From positions 62,001 to 126,000 of the forward strand of contig JYOB01000001.1 in the NCBI GenBank assembly GCA_000955795.1: 64,000 nucleotides of DNA, read 5' to 3'. This document shows, piece by piece, positions 9,062 to 18,718 of the stretch. The stretch's first letter is position 1; the number at the start of each line of letters is the position of its first letter. The stretch is from Burkholderiaceae bacterium 26. Its GTDB lineage: Bacteria > Pseudomonadota > Gammaproteobacteria > Burkholderiales > Burkholderiaceae. The notes beneath the pieces are model-generated. The model saw only the letters and a program-made list of their open reading frames with translations. It was not told where the DNA came from and did no database searches. The position numbers were made by a program, and so were the translations under genes.

Positions 9062-9741
9062 GCCGTCTTGCAGTGAACTGCGCCGATTGCGGCGGCGGAC
9101 GCTTCTTCCGCGTCCCGCTTCCATGCACGAGGCTCGGGGCTTCAACAGCAGTGCGCATATTGCGCATTTCGGTTCCCAGCGAGCGGCGACCGAACCTTGC
9201 CGAAGCAGACCTGCCCCTTAACCCACCGCCGTTGCCCCTTAGACTGCGGAGCCCCGCAGTTTTCGGTGCGCGTGTCGATCCCAGACATTCGATTGCGACA
9301 GTCCGAGAGCGGCGCGCGACCGTCAAACGGTGGCGCACGGCCCTCGGAGGCCCGAAGGCGGCCCGAAAACATCCGATACATCGGACCTCAGAGACCCGAG
9401 CGCCGCCCTCAAACCGTCGATGTTGCCCCTCTGAGGCTCATGCGCGACGGTCCAAGGCTGGAAGCCGGCTGTCAGAGCTCGGAAATTTCGACCTCCGACT
9501 GCGGAAGGCGACTGTTCGAGGCTCGCGTGTGGCCCGTGGAGGTTCGACCGCGAGGGTCGGAGGGTCACGCTCCAGCCATCAACGCCCGTGATCGGCAGTT
9601 TGAGGGCGATGCTCCGGCGTGCCGCCAGACATGTTCCAGCCACGCGGGTTGCCCTAGCTGAGCGGAATTCGAGTGACTCTGGATTGCCGTCGAGAAAGAT
9701 GTCCAAGCCATCGCCTATGGATGGGCTTATGTTGTGAAGCC
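9062..9741. other. 680-bp region without a convincing gene
   Basis: Between the efflux terminator and the stop of the immunity gene. Overlapping open frames exist on both strands, but none has a ribosome site, a recognisable domain or codon use like its neighbours. The sequence is a patchwork of short, imperfect, GC-rich elements that resemble one another (CGACCGTCAAACGG and CCCTCAAACCGTCGA; CTCGGAGGCCCGAAGG and TTCGAGGCTCGCG; CTGCGGAAGGCGAC and GATCGGCAGTTTGAGGGCGA). It could be a decayed gene, for example an orphan Rhs tip, or a diverged repeat array. The last ~80 bp before 9741 may hold the end of the toxin operon transcript. Confidence 0.4.
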
Positions 9742-10152
9742 CTATTGCACAACTTCATTCTTCTGCGGGTCGAACACAATACTGCCCGTGATCTCTCGCA
9801 GAAAGTCCATCACGTAGATGATCTGGTTTGTGTATTCCAGATGCTCGTCATCGCCAAAGACAACGCGGACCCGGCGATCGATGCCAGAGAGGTCTTGGGG
9901 TGCCCGCGCCCCGAGCAGCTGCTGAATCTGCGCAGACTCATCTTTGATGCGGCCACCTTCCTCATAGGCCACCCGCACGAGCCAGTTGCCCCAGCGCAGC
10001 GCAAGCGTATCGGACTTGGCGAACGGCAAGCGCTCAAATTTCAAAGTGAAGTCTTCTTCATTCTTGAAGTATGTGGTCAGCTCGGCGGCAAGCGATTCGT
10101 TCGACAGCGCCGGCGATTCCTCGGTCAGCAGGGCAAGCAGAGAAAACGTCAT
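9742..10152 (-). CDS. Probable immunity protein for the Rhs toxin
   Basis: A 136-residue acidic, soluble protein with no signal peptide and no family I can name. It begins 3 bp after the stop of the Rhs toxin gene, the standard position of the cognate immunity gene in polymorphic toxin loci. Size, acidity (many Glu/Asp, e.g. LREITGSIVF near the end) and lack of export fit a cytoplasmic antitoxin that binds the toxin tip. The function rests on position alone. Confidence 0.7.
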   Translation of the reverse strand: MTFSLLALLTEESPALSNESLAAELTTYFKNEEDFTLKFERLPFAKSDTLALRWGNWLVRVAYEEGGRIKDESAQIQQLLGARAPQDLSGIDRRVRVVFGDDEHLEYTNQIIYVMDFLREITGSIVFDPQKNEVVQ

Positions 10153-10155
10153 TCT

Positions 10156-13100
10156 TTAATTCCTCTTCCAGGGGCCTTTTTCCCCGATATCAATTGGATT
10201 GAACTCGCGTGTGGTCGGGTTGTACTCGATCACACTGCCACCTGTCTGGCGGATATTGTTCAGAAGCGGTTCCGAGATTGTCTGCGTGCGTGGCCCGACG
10301 ATGATGTTGAACGGCATATCGTTCTCGGCCGCATAGTTGTGGAACGCACGCAGCTGATCGTTATTCGTGACATCCACCCAATTCTTCACATCCGTCACCC
10401 CGTACTGCTGCCCCACCGGCAAGTCGGGGATGTAGCCATCAATGGACACCGGCTTGGAACCTGCACCCAGCGGAGCTCCCAGATCGGCACGCACCGCCTG
10501 CTCGAAACCATTTCCGCTTGCATTGTTGGCCCACGCACGCTGCGCGGCAGTGTACCAATCGTCGGGACCCAGCTTGTTCTTGGAGGGCCCGTCCAGATAA
10601 CGATCGTAGCGCCACTGATGTTCCGCAGGGATACCACCGTAGTCGACCTTGCTGCCTGGGTTGCTGGTCTTGCCTGGCAGCTCCGGCAGCGTACCGTCTG
10701 CGCCAGTCTTCGACAACTTCGCAGCATCTGCCGCCGAGTACCCCTCCGCACGCAATTGCTTATATCGGTCGTACCGCTCCGGACAAACCGCCAGCCCAAG
10801 TGGATCCACCTCCCGCAACGGGTTCTGCACATAGCCCTGCGTACGGTGCCCGCCCCGGATGGCAATCGGGTCAATGCTGAGATAGCAGCCGCTGTCGGGG
10901 TCGTAGTAGCGGTTGAGGTTGTAGTGCAGGCCGGATTCTTCGTCTGCCCATTGCCCCGCAAAACGCAGGCTGGTGTCTGGGGCGGGTTCTGCCGCATGCG
11001 CCTCTTCGCTGATGCGCTTGCCCCACAGGTTGTAGCGGGCAGACCAGACTTTCTCACCCGAGTCCCGGTATATCTCCAGCGGTAGGCCAGTGGGTGCGCA
11101 GAAGATGGCGTACATCTGGTCGCCACGTTCCTGGGCCAACGGTGCGAAGCTTTCGGGCTCGAAATGCCAGGTCGTGGCAACGCCCATGCGCCCATCGCGA
11201 CCGCACTCCCACTGTTCGGCCAGCGTGTAGCCATCCCACAAGAAGCGCACCGCGCTGCCTGTCCCGACATGCCTTTTTTCAACACGCCTGCCGAAGGCGT
11301 CGTAGCGGTACGTCCAGGTTTCGTTGGCGGGGGTGTGCAATCCGACCAGGCGGTTCAGGCCATTCCAGGTGTAACGCCATGTCCGGGGTTGAGCGCCCGG
11401 CTCCGCAATGGTCTTTTCGATGACCCGCCCGCGAGCGTCGTAGCGGTAGTGGACATGCCCCGCCTGAACGGGCAAGCCACCTGCCAGGTAGCCGTGCCGA
11501 TCAACCGGCCCGGGGCGGCCATGCGCGGCAATGTTCCCGGACACATCGTAGGCATAGTGCTCAGCGGGCTGGCGAACGCTGTCGACGGAAGTGACTTGTC
11601 CGCGTACGTCGTGCGCATACGCGAAGCTGTCTGCGTCGGTATCGATCTGCGCGAGTTGCCCGGCAGCGTCGTAACGGAAATGTTGACGCGTCAGTTGCTG
11701 CAGCGCTTCAACGGGATTGACCGGCAGCGCGTCGAAGGCGGTACGGGGGCCGGCTGTCTGGCGCTGCAGGCGGCCTACAGCGTCGTACTGTCGCTGCAAA
11801 ACAAACTCACCGGCCTGACGACCGGTTTCGTTTCCGAGCAGATCCCGCTGGATGCGCATGCCGCCAACCTGCGTGAGCGCGCCAAGCGCATCGTACTCAT
11901 AGCGTGTCTCACGATGCGCCGTCTTGCGCGCGTCGCGTCGACCCCGCGCATCGTAGGCATGCTCAACATGCTGGCCATGCTGATCCTCTTCGACCAAGCG
12001 GCCCTTGCCGTCGTAGCGAAAGCGGATGATGTGCGTGGACTCGCCTTGCACGGCCGCAGCTGTCATGCGCCCGGCGGCGTCGTACCGATAGACGAGTTTG
12101 ACATCGCCCGCGTCGATGGCCACAGGGCGATCCCCCGCGTCATAGCGATAGAGCCAGACACCGCCGTCCGGCCACGTTTTCTTGACCACGCGCCCGGCTA
12201 CGTCTCGCTCATAGTGCGAGACTCGACCACCCCAGTCGATCTCGGTGACAAGCCGCCCGGCCGCGTCGTAGCGGTACTCCCACACCTCACCGCGCGCGTT
12301 GACGATCCGTGCCGGCCGCGTCGCATGGTCGTATTCAAAGCGGGTGATGTGACCTGCGGCGTCCATCGTGCTCGTCAGCAGATCGAACGGACCGTAGGTA
12401 TGGCGCGTGATGCGCCCCAGCGGATCGGTGCTCGCCACCGCCAGCCCCTCGGCGTTGTAGGCGGTGCGATGCGTGCTGCCGTCCGGCAGCGTGGTCTGCG
12501 CCCGGCCGCCGCGCGGGTTGTCCAGGCCGGCGGCGTAATCGTGACGGGTCACGTTGCCCTTCGCATCAACTTCTTCCAGCAGGCGGCCAAGCACGTCAAA
12601 GCGCGAGCCGCGCTTCGCGCCGTTCGGGAACCGCGTGCTGGTGAGCCGAAGCTGTGCGTCGTAGTCGAAGCGGGTTTCCTGCTCTGCCTCGACCGCCCGC
12701 AGTAGCTCGCCCCGTTCACCGTACCGATAGCGTTTGACCTGCCCATCGGGTTCGGTGCGTGCGATCAGCCGATGCTTGTCGTCATACTCCATTGCCACGC
12801 GATCACCGTTCGGCTGCACCACAGCCGCAAGGCGACGCTGTGCGTCGTACTTGAACAGCGTGGCGCCGCCGGCGGGATCGCCCATGCTGGCCAGCCGGCC
12901 CTGTGCGTCGTACCCAAAATCGGTGCGCCGCCCGAGCGGGTCGGTTTGAGACACCAATCGGCCGAGTTGCCACTCGCGTTGAATCACATGTCCAAGCGGG
13001 TTCACCTCGCGGGTGACCAGTCCTTCGGCGTTGTGGGCGTAGAGCCATTCACCATCGACATCGAGCACACGCGTGACGCCGTCCTCATAGACGAAGCGGC

Positions 13101-14829
13101 CGGTGTGGTAACCCTCGCGCGTGCCGGTCTCGACCACGCGGCCGAAGCCGTCGTAGGCGTAGCGAACCTCTGTCTGGTCGGCGTCGCGCCAGCTTGTCAT
13201 CCAGCCGTGTGCATCGTAGGAGTAGTAGAACTGGCCATGCTGAAAGCTCGATACCTGCGCGAGCATGCCGCCTTCATACACGTAGTCGGCCAAACGTCGT
13301 GTCTCGCCCGACTCTTCGAGCAAGGTAATGCTGGACACAGTCCGCAGCGCGCCCGGATACGTCAACACGAGCGCGTAACCGGTCGTGTGTCGCAGCCCTG
13401 TCAGCCGGCCATGCGAGTCGTACTCGAACGCGATGGCATTGCCGCTCCAGTCCTCGATACGCTCGATGCGCGATACGGCGCCGTCGACCAATGGTGCAAA
13501 CCACAGGATATGGCGCGTTTCATCGTCAAGCACGCGAGGTGCGGTTCGCGTGCCCTCCAGGCGATAACGTGACTCACGCAGGTTGATGCCGTTGAGATCG
13601 GTATCGGGTGCCTCAAAGGTGATCGTGAGCCCACCGCCATCGAAGAAGCGAACGAGGCGACCTTCATCCAACCGCAAGCGCTGCGACCAGTTCGTTGACC
13701 ACTTTGGACCGAGCAGGCCCTCGTCATCCGAACGCGTGCGGTAGCGGCGCGTGAGCACGAGAGGCAGAACACCGGGAATCGACACGTCTGTGCGGATCTC
13801 CACCATCTCGCCGGTCGCCACGTCGATCGGGTCTTTGCAGTTGGTGGCGGTTTCGTCTTTGACGCCATCACGTTCGGCCGACTTGTTCGGCTCCCCCGGC
13901 GCCCTGCCGCCGATCATGCCGCCCAGCTTGGCCCCAAGCAGCCCACCCACGAGACCCGCAAAGAACTCCTCGCCCGCCGTCAGCTCGGGGTTTTTCGGCC
14001 CGAACTGTCCGGTGGTCTTGTCGATCAGGATGCTTTTGCGGCCGGAGTTCACCTTGCCGCTGCAATGGCTCGAATGGCCGATGCGCACGATCGGCAGTTG
14101 GTTGACGGTGATGGTCAGACTGCCTTCGACCAGCGGCTCGGGCCCGGGATGCTTGTCGCAGGCGATGATGTCAGTCACGCGCGCCGCGGCTTTACCCTCG
14201 AACGTGACGTTGCCTGAACCCGTGGCGATCTTGCCGCAGTTGCTACCCATGCTCTGGCTGGCCGACGCCAGAGCACTGCCGATGCTCAAGCCGCCTGCCA
14301 TGCAGGCCCCCACCAGCACTGCGCCGGCGAGCCCGCCCGTGGCCACGGTTGCCGCCACCATGGCACCGATGGCGACCCCGATCGCGAGACCGGCCACCAT
14401 GCCCCAGAAGCCTGATGAATGCGCGATGTCGTCACCCACGCAGGCGGGGTGCGGGTCGCCCCGGCCGATGGTGAGGCCAAGCTTGTCGCCGAGCCACTCG
14501 GCGCCTTCCGCCATCGCCCCTGTCACGCCGATCTTGCCCAGCACCCAAGCACCACCGAGGGCCACCACGGCGGGCACCGCCGCCAGCGCCGCCGCGCCCG
14601 CTGCTGCAGCGCCGGTCGCACCCGCGGCGGTGGCGGCCGTGCCCGCCGCGTACGCTCCGTAGCCGACGTCGGCACCCAACATCCCATAGTTGGCGCCGTC
14701 CACCCACTTCATCTGTGACTGCTTCTTCGCCTCGCCGTCTTCCAGGTTCTGAAGCGCGGCCAAGCGCTCCTCGGCGGTCCCGCTCGGCCCGGTCGGAGAA
14801 ATGGGTGTGCTTGGATCTTGGTCAGCCAT
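10156..14829 (-). CDS. PAAR-Rhs polymorphic toxin with PD-(D/E)XK-like nuclease tip
   Basis: A 1557-residue type VI secretion effector. Residues 1-40 are a short leader. Residues 50-115 and 140-195 contain Ala/Gly-rich hydrophobic segments flanking a PAAR-like start (GRGDPHPACVGDDIAHSSG), with more PAAR-type sequence to about residue 290. A DUF6531 entry (CKDPIDVATGEMVE) follows, then about twenty YD/RHS repeats forming the shell. The core ends with NPLREVDPLGL near residue 1340. The last ~215 residues are the variable toxin: FEQAV (Glu1443), Asp1464 and DVK (1480-1482) line up as a PD-(D/E)XK nuclease site. Hydrophobic N-terminal segments plus the upstream DUF1795 gene mark the class that needs an Eag chaperone. 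Nuclease activity is inferred from motif spacing. Confidence 0.9.
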   Translation of the reverse strand: MADQDPSTPISPTGPSGTAEERLAALQNLEDGEAKKQSQMKWVDGANYGMLGADVGYGAYAAGTAATAAGATGAAAAGAAALAAVPAVVALGGAWVLGKIGVTGAMAEGAEWLGDKLGLTIGRGDPHPACVGDDIAHSSGFWGMVAGLAIGVAIGAMVAATVATGGLAGAVLVGACMAGGLSIGSALASASQSMGSNCGKIATGSGNVTFEGKAAARVTDIIACDKHPGPEPLVEGSLTITVNQLPIVRIGHSSHCSGKVNSGRKSILIDKTTGQFGPKNPELTAGEEFFAGLVGGLLGAKLGGMIGGRAPGEPNKSAERDGVKDETATNCKDPIDVATGEMVEIRTDVSIPGVLPLVLTRRYRTRSDDEGLLGPKWSTNWSQRLRLDEGRLVRFFDGGGLTITFEAPDTDLNGINLRESRYRLEGTRTAPRVLDDETRHILWFAPLVDGAVSRIERIEDWSGNAIAFEYDSHGRLTGLRHTTGYALVLTYPGALRTVSSITLLEESGETRRLADYVYEGGMLAQVSSFQHGQFYYSYDAHGWMTSWRDADQTEVRYAYDGFGRVVETGTREGYHTGRFVYEDGVTRVLDVDGEWLYAHNAEGLVTREVNPLGHVIQREWQLGRLVSQTDPLGRRTDFGYDAQGRLASMGDPAGGATLFKYDAQRRLAAVVQPNGDRVAMEYDDKHRLIARTEPDGQVKRYRYGERGELLRAVEAEQETRFDYDAQLRLTSTRFPNGAKRGSRFDVLGRLLEEVDAKGNVTRHDYAAGLDNPRGGRAQTTLPDGSTHRTAYNAEGLAVASTDPLGRITRHTYGPFDLLTSTMDAAGHITRFEYDHATRPARIVNARGEVWEYRYDAAGRLVTEIDWGGRVSHYERDVAGRVVKKTWPDGGVWLYRYDAGDRPVAIDAGDVKLVYRYDAAGRMTAAAVQGESTHIIRFRYDGKGRLVEEDQHGQHVEHAYDARGRRDARKTAHRETRYEYDALGALTQVGGMRIQRDLLGNETGRQAGEFVLQRQYDAVGRLQRQTAGPRTAFDALPVNPVEALQQLTRQHFRYDAAGQLAQIDTDADSFAYAHDVRGQVTSVDSVRQPAEHYAYDVSGNIAAHGRPGPVDRHGYLAGGLPVQAGHVHYRYDARGRVIEKTIAEPGAQPRTWRYTWNGLNRLVGLHTPANETWTYRYDAFGRRVEKRHVGTGSAVRFLWDGYTLAEQWECGRDGRMGVATTWHFEPESFAPLAQERGDQMYAIFCAPTGLPLEIYRDSGEKVWSARYNLWGKRISEEAHAAEPAPDTSLRFAGQWADEESGLHYNLNRYYDPDSGCYLSIDPIAIRGGHRTQGYVQNPLREVDPLGLAVCPERYDRYKQLRAEGYSAADAAKLSKTGADGTLPELPGKTSNPGSKVDYGGIPAEHQWRYDRYLDGPSKNKLGPDDWYTAAQRAWANNASGNGFEQAVRADLGAPLGAGSKPVSIDGYIPDLPVGQQYGVTDVKNWVDVTNNDQLRAFHNYAAENDMPFNIIVGPRTQTISEPLLNNIRQTGGSVIEYNPTTREFNPIDIGEKGPWKRN

Positions 14830-14842
14830 GACTGCGCTGCGC

Positions 14843-15265
14843 TCAGGCCGGCTCGTTCAGGCGCAGGCTCTGCACCACGCCTTCTACCAGCGTCTTCTGG
14901 CTGGCGCTCAGCACGCCGGGCGCGGTAAAGGTGAGCATCAGCACCTGCTTGCCATGCTCCACCATCGTCAGCAACTGCTGCAGCGGCCGGCCGTTGTTCG
15001 ACCATTTGTATTCGTGCGCATACGCTGCCCGACCGGACACCGTGGTTTCGCTGCTGCTCACCGCTTCATAGTCGGGCACCTGCTTGGCGAGCTTTTGCAG
15101 CTCGCTGGCGGCGTACTCGCCAAACTGCATGCCCCATGGCAGACGCTCGCGCGTGACGACAAAGCTCACGCCTTCCGTGCCGGTGGAGGCGGAGACGAAC
15201 ACATTCATCGTCTTGTCGATCCAGTCCGGTGGGAGCGACAAGGAACCTTCCTGCATCTGATACAT
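14843..15265 (-). CDS. DUF1795 (Eag-type) chaperone of the Rhs effector
   Basis: A 140-residue DcrB/DUF1795-like protein. Typical sequence is visible (LPPDWIDKTMNVF, FVVTRERLP, YEYKW-type strand). Eag proteins of this family bind the hydrophobic N-terminal segments of PAAR-Rhs effectors and load them on VgrG. Position fits exactly: it starts 4 bp after the vgrG stop and ends 13 bp before the Rhs start. The frame is open to 15364 inside vgrG, but the family-like sequence begins at ATG 15265 (a second ATG is three codons on). Confidence 0.88.
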   Translation of the reverse strand: MYQMQEGSLSLPPDWIDKTMNVFVSASTGTEGVSFVVTRERLPWGMQFGEYAASELQKLAKQVPDYEAVSSSETTVSGRAAYAHEYKWSNNGRPLQQLLTMVEHGKQVLMLTFTAPGVLSASQKTLVEGVVQSLRLNEPA

Positions 15266-15269
15266 GATG

Positions 15270-17552
15270 TCAGCCGTTATCCGGGTTGATATGGGTATTG
15301 GGTGCCTGGATCTTGATCTCGGCCGCATCCAGCCGGATCGTGGACGAGCCCTTGTGCAGCTCAATCGCGTCGGCTGTCATGTGGATCGACGTACCGCCAG
15401 CACCGCCCACCTTGATCCACAGTTCCTTGGCCTCGATCGTGTGCACACCGGCGGGCGACTTCTGCGTGGTGTTGCCTTGGGTCACGGTGTGGGACTGATC
15501 GCCGACCGACACCGTCGTCTCGTAGTTGCCCTGGGCAACGGTGAGCTTCTTGTCACCCTTGGCGACGGTGGTTTCCATGTTGCCGGTATCGACCTGCGTC
15601 TTGTGATCACCCTGCGTCACCAATGTCGTGCGGTCACCCTTGACCGCCTCGCTCATGTTGCCGGTAGAGACTTCAGTCGCATGGTTGCCCGTGGACACCA
15701 GAATCGTCCGATCGCCCTTGACCACATGCGTGCTTTGCGCGTCTTGCACCACGGTGTTCATGTCTTTCTGCGCGTGCATGAACACCTCTTGCGCGCCGTT
15801 GACGTCAGAGAAGCGCAGTTCGTTGGAGCCGCCGCCCTTGTGCGTCTGGCTGCGGATACCCATGGTCTGGCCGCCGTCGCCGTGGTACGGGTTGGCGGCC
15901 TCGCCGTTGAAGACGCGGCCGACGATGACGGGGTTGTCGGGGTCGCCCTCGTTGAAGGCGACGATCACCTCTTGGCCGATACGCGGGATGGCCGCGCCGC
16001 CCCAACCCGCGCCGGCCCACGGCTGCGACACGCGCACCCAGATGGAATCGGAGCCATCCATCTTGCCGCGCCGGTCCCAGAAGAAATGCACCTTGACGCG
16101 GCTGCCGTCGGTATGGATCTCTTCGCCTTTTGGGCCGACCACCACCGCCGCCTGCGTACCGTACATGTAGGGCTTGGGTGTGCGGCGCTCGGGACGGAAC
16201 GGCACATCCACGGGCAGGCACGTAAAGCTGTTGCGGTACGGCTGCTCGGCGCCCTGGCTCGTGTAGTCGTTCACGGCGTGGTGGCGTACGTGCAGCAGCA
16301 CAAAGGACTTGTCGTCGTATGCGGAGACGGGGTGATTGGTCAGCCGGAAGCGCCCGGCCGTGGTCATGGCCTGCACGAAGCCGGCACCCTTGAACCGATG
16401 CGCCTGCGCCTCTTCTGCCTCCATGGCATAGCGCGCGTACCGGCGGCCGTCGTCGCTGTGGTCGTACAGCGAATGGTATTCGTAGCGCTCGGTGCCACCG
16501 ATGTTCGGGTTCTTCAGCGTGGTCGGCACTTCCACGTGCATCAGCGGCGACGACGGCGTGTCGTAGTTGAAATCCCGATAGGTGATCTTGCCTACGCGAA
16601 AGTTGAACGCCTCGTCCCACCGGTCGATGCCGTTGCGCTCGCTGGCGGCGCTGGCGCCGTAGTACGAAATCGTATCGACAGGCGTCAGCGGCTTGAACAG
16701 GTCATTGGTGTCGCCAATGACGAGAACGTGCCGGTCTTTCTCGTAGCGGTGCGTCCAGAACATCCCTTCCTGCTCCAACAGGCGGGCGCAAAAGTTGTAG
16801 TAGGACTCCCGGTACATGACGACGTATTCGAGCCGCGCCTGCTCCGACTTCAGGTTGAACTCGAAATCGTGAAAGCCGAGCTCGACAAAGATCTCGGAGA
16901 GGATGTCTTCCGCCGTCTTGTTCTGGAAGATGCGGCAGTCCGTCGAGCGCGTGAGAAACCAGAACCACGGCACCACCGTCATCTCGTAGCGAGTGACCGA
17001 GCCGGGGTGCCCGACTCGCCCGAACGATGCAACGTAGCCCTGAAAGTAGCGCTGGCCGATCTCCGGCCCGGCCGCCAGCTGGCTGAACACGCCGCCGGTG
17101 GACTTGGGTTCCAGCGACACCGACACCTGCTGCCCGACGATCTTGTCGATCTCAATTTCGCTCTGGTGCGATAGCAGGTCGAGATGGATCTCCGGCAGGC
17201 GGCTGACGTACTCGTCCACCACCAGCGCGTTGACCAGCAGTACGTCGGGCCCGAGTGGCGACTCCATGCGCACGAAGCGGCTGTCCTGCGTCAGGCGAGA
17301 CTTCGCGCCCGGCATGCCGTTGATGGCATCGGCAATCGAGGCGGGCGTACGCCCCAGCAATGACATGCCCGTCTGCGCCAACTGCGCAGCGCGGGCCGCG
17401 CCGCCTATCAAACCGGCCCCCGGCGCGTTGCCCAGCATGCCTGCGGCGTCCGCAACCATGCCGATGCCCGACGACAATCCGCCGCCGGACAGCGTCGACA
17501 AAAAGGAATTTCCGGACGGCGCTTTGCCGTTGCCGGTAGAGGTGAAACTCAT
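15270..17552 (-). CDS. vgrG: Type VI secretion spike protein VgrG (TssI)
   Basis: A 760-residue VgrG. It forms the trimeric needle tip of a type VI system and carries the PAAR-Rhs effector. The gp27-like part covers roughly residues 70-430 and the gp5 OB-fold is near residues 450-520 (IGQEVIVAFNEGDPDNPVIV). The C-terminal beta-helix shows the usual repeating VxxGD pattern (for example TVAKGDKKLTVAQGNYETTV). The first 70 residues are a Gly/Ser/Ala-rich extension. It is the first gene of the vgrG-eag-rhs-immunity operon. No tss structural genes lie in the window, so this is an orphan cargo island that must use a secretion machine encoded elsewhere. Confidence 0.95.
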   Translation of the reverse strand: MSFTSTGNGKAPSGNSFLSTLSGGGLSSGIGMVADAAGMLGNAPGAGLIGGAARAAQLAQTGMSLLGRTPASIADAINGMPGAKSRLTQDSRFVRMESPLGPDVLLVNALVVDEYVSRLPEIHLDLLSHQSEIEIDKIVGQQVSVSLEPKSTGGVFSQLAAGPEIGQRYFQGYVASFGRVGHPGSVTRYEMTVVPWFWFLTRSTDCRIFQNKTAEDILSEIFVELGFHDFEFNLKSEQARLEYVVMYRESYYNFCARLLEQEGMFWTHRYEKDRHVLVIGDTNDLFKPLTPVDTISYYGASAASERNGIDRWDEAFNFRVGKITYRDFNYDTPSSPLMHVEVPTTLKNPNIGGTERYEYHSLYDHSDDGRRYARYAMEAEEAQAHRFKGAGFVQAMTTAGRFRLTNHPVSAYDDKSFVLLHVRHHAVNDYTSQGAEQPYRNSFTCLPVDVPFRPERRTPKPYMYGTQAAVVVGPKGEEIHTDGSRVKVHFFWDRRGKMDGSDSIWVRVSQPWAGAGWGGAAIPRIGQEVIVAFNEGDPDNPVIVGRVFNGEAANPYHGDGGQTMGIRSQTHKGGGSNELRFSDVNGAQEVFMHAQKDMNTVVQDAQSTHVVKGDRTILVSTGNHATEVSTGNMSEAVKGDRTTLVTQGDHKTQVDTGNMETTVAKGDKKLTVAQGNYETTVSVGDQSHTVTQGNTTQKSPAGVHTIEAKELWIKVGGAGGTSIHMTADAIELHKGSSTIRLDAAEIKIQAPNTHINPDNG

Positions 17553-17866
17553 GGGCCCGCTCCCATCGTGCTATGCGATTTGCACCGGCCGGGCCAACTA
17601 CGCAGACTCGTTGCCTTCAGCCGGAATCCCCCCGGCATGCCCGCCGATACGTTGTCGACAAGCGATGGCTCGCATGCTAGTGGAAGCATGCGGTTTGCAG
17701 ATGAGCGTTCCGTTACTTGGAACCTGAAATTTATTGAATTCTGGTTTAACGCGGGCTAATTGCGCCGTGCCGCGTCGGCATGCATGCACTTAATTGGCGG
17801 AGGACCACGCCCACATTAACGATTGATAAAAAACCAGCGCAGCTCCCCGCACTGGGGGCTATGCAC
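17553..17866. promoter_or_regulatory. Intergenic region upstream of vgrG
   Basis: 314 bp between the vgrG start and the stop of the membrane-protein gene that ends the polysaccharide operon. It holds an AT-rich stretch (17710-17750) suited to a minus-strand vgrG promoter and the inverted repeat at 17671-17692. No gene is seen. Confidence 0.45.
17671..17692. promoter_or_regulatory. Inverted repeat upstream of vgrG
   Basis: Perfect 7-bp arms CGCATGC/GCATGCG separated by 8 bp, about 120 bp upstream of the vgrG start. It could be an operator or a hairpin in the leader; no regulator is known for it. Confidence 0.5.
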
Positions 17867-18718
17867 TCAGGCGCCGAACGTCTTCGACGTGGCCCCGCGC
17901 GCGTTCCAGCTCATCGCCCACGCATAGAAGCCCACCAGCGTGCCGAACTGCAGAAACACGGCCCACAGCAGAAAGATCTGCGGATACCAGAGCATCGACC
18001 CCTTGAGCAGCACCACTGACGCCAGCGTGTACTGAAACGGAATGAAGACCGTCAGATACGCCATGCCCATGACCGACAGCACAAGCTTTCGGATCAGGCC
18101 AAAGTCCAGCACGTTATAGATCAGCGCATAGAGCCATGGCGTGATCAGCACCACCACGACCGACGCCTGCGTGAGCGAGCCGATGGAACCCCCGCCGTCA
18201 TACGGAAAGCTCGCGGGCCACATGAAGAAGTAGAACTGGGCGCTGGCCTGCACCACGCCAATAAAGCGCAGCCAGTACGCCAGCGGCAACGCACGGCCGC
18301 CGATGAAGCGGGTGCCGAACAGCAGCGCCAGCGTGACGATCATCCCGACCAGCCATTGCACGGCGGTGGGCAACCCGGCGTCGCTGTGCGGATACGGAAT
18401 GGCACCAAAGCCCGGCACGAGCGCCTTCACGGCCGCCACGCGAACCTGCCCTTCCAATGCCACGCTCCAGAAACCGATGATGCGCTCCCACAGCCGGGCA
18501 ACGGTTGGCCAGAGCGCGCAGTAGCTGGCGGTGAGCGCCAGCGGAATCCCCAGCACGTCGATCCAGCGCGAGAGCGGGAACGCCAGACGCCGCATCGCAC
18601 GGTGCATGACGATGCGATCGCCGCGATAGCCGATCACCCGCTTGGGCTCATGCCCGCGCAATCTCCGTCTGCTGGGCAAGTCGTCGGCTGGCGCTTCCTC
18701 GATCGGCTTGGCGTTCAT
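17867..18718 (-). CDS. Multi-pass membrane protein of the polysaccharide operon
   Basis: A 283-residue protein with a ~40-residue basic cytoplasmic N-terminus (RRRLRGHEPKRVIGYRGD) and about six to seven predicted membrane helices. Its family is not recognised. Its ATG overlaps the stop of the YaiO-like gene (ATGA), and GGAG lies eight bases before it, so it is translated with the operon. It is the last gene of the polysaccharide operon; a part in synthesis, export or modification of the polymer is inferred from position only. Confidence 0.75.
   Translation of the reverse strand: MNAKPIEEAPADDLPSRRRLRGHEPKRVIGYRGDRIVMHRAMRRLAFPLSRWIDVLGIPLALTASYCALWPTVARLWERIIGFWSVALEGQVRVAAVKALVPGFGAIPYPHSDAGLPTAVQWLVGMIVTLALLFGTRFIGGRALPLAYWLRFIGVVQASAQFYFFMWPASFPYDGGGSIGSLTQASVVVVLITPWLYALIYNVLDFGLIRKLVLSVMGMAYLTVFIPFQYTLASVVLLKGSMLWYPQIFLLWAVFLQFGTLVGFYAWAMSWNARGATSKTFGA

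Noticed and set aside
11164-12705. 513-codon plus-strand frame opposite the Rhs repeats
   Set aside because: Regular repeats on the opposite strand mirror the YD repeats; no independent signal.
15286-15800. Repeated GTxxxxGGT-like stretches in vgrG as a CRISPR or tandem array
   Set aside because: They are the codon-level trace of the beta-helix repeats of VgrG.
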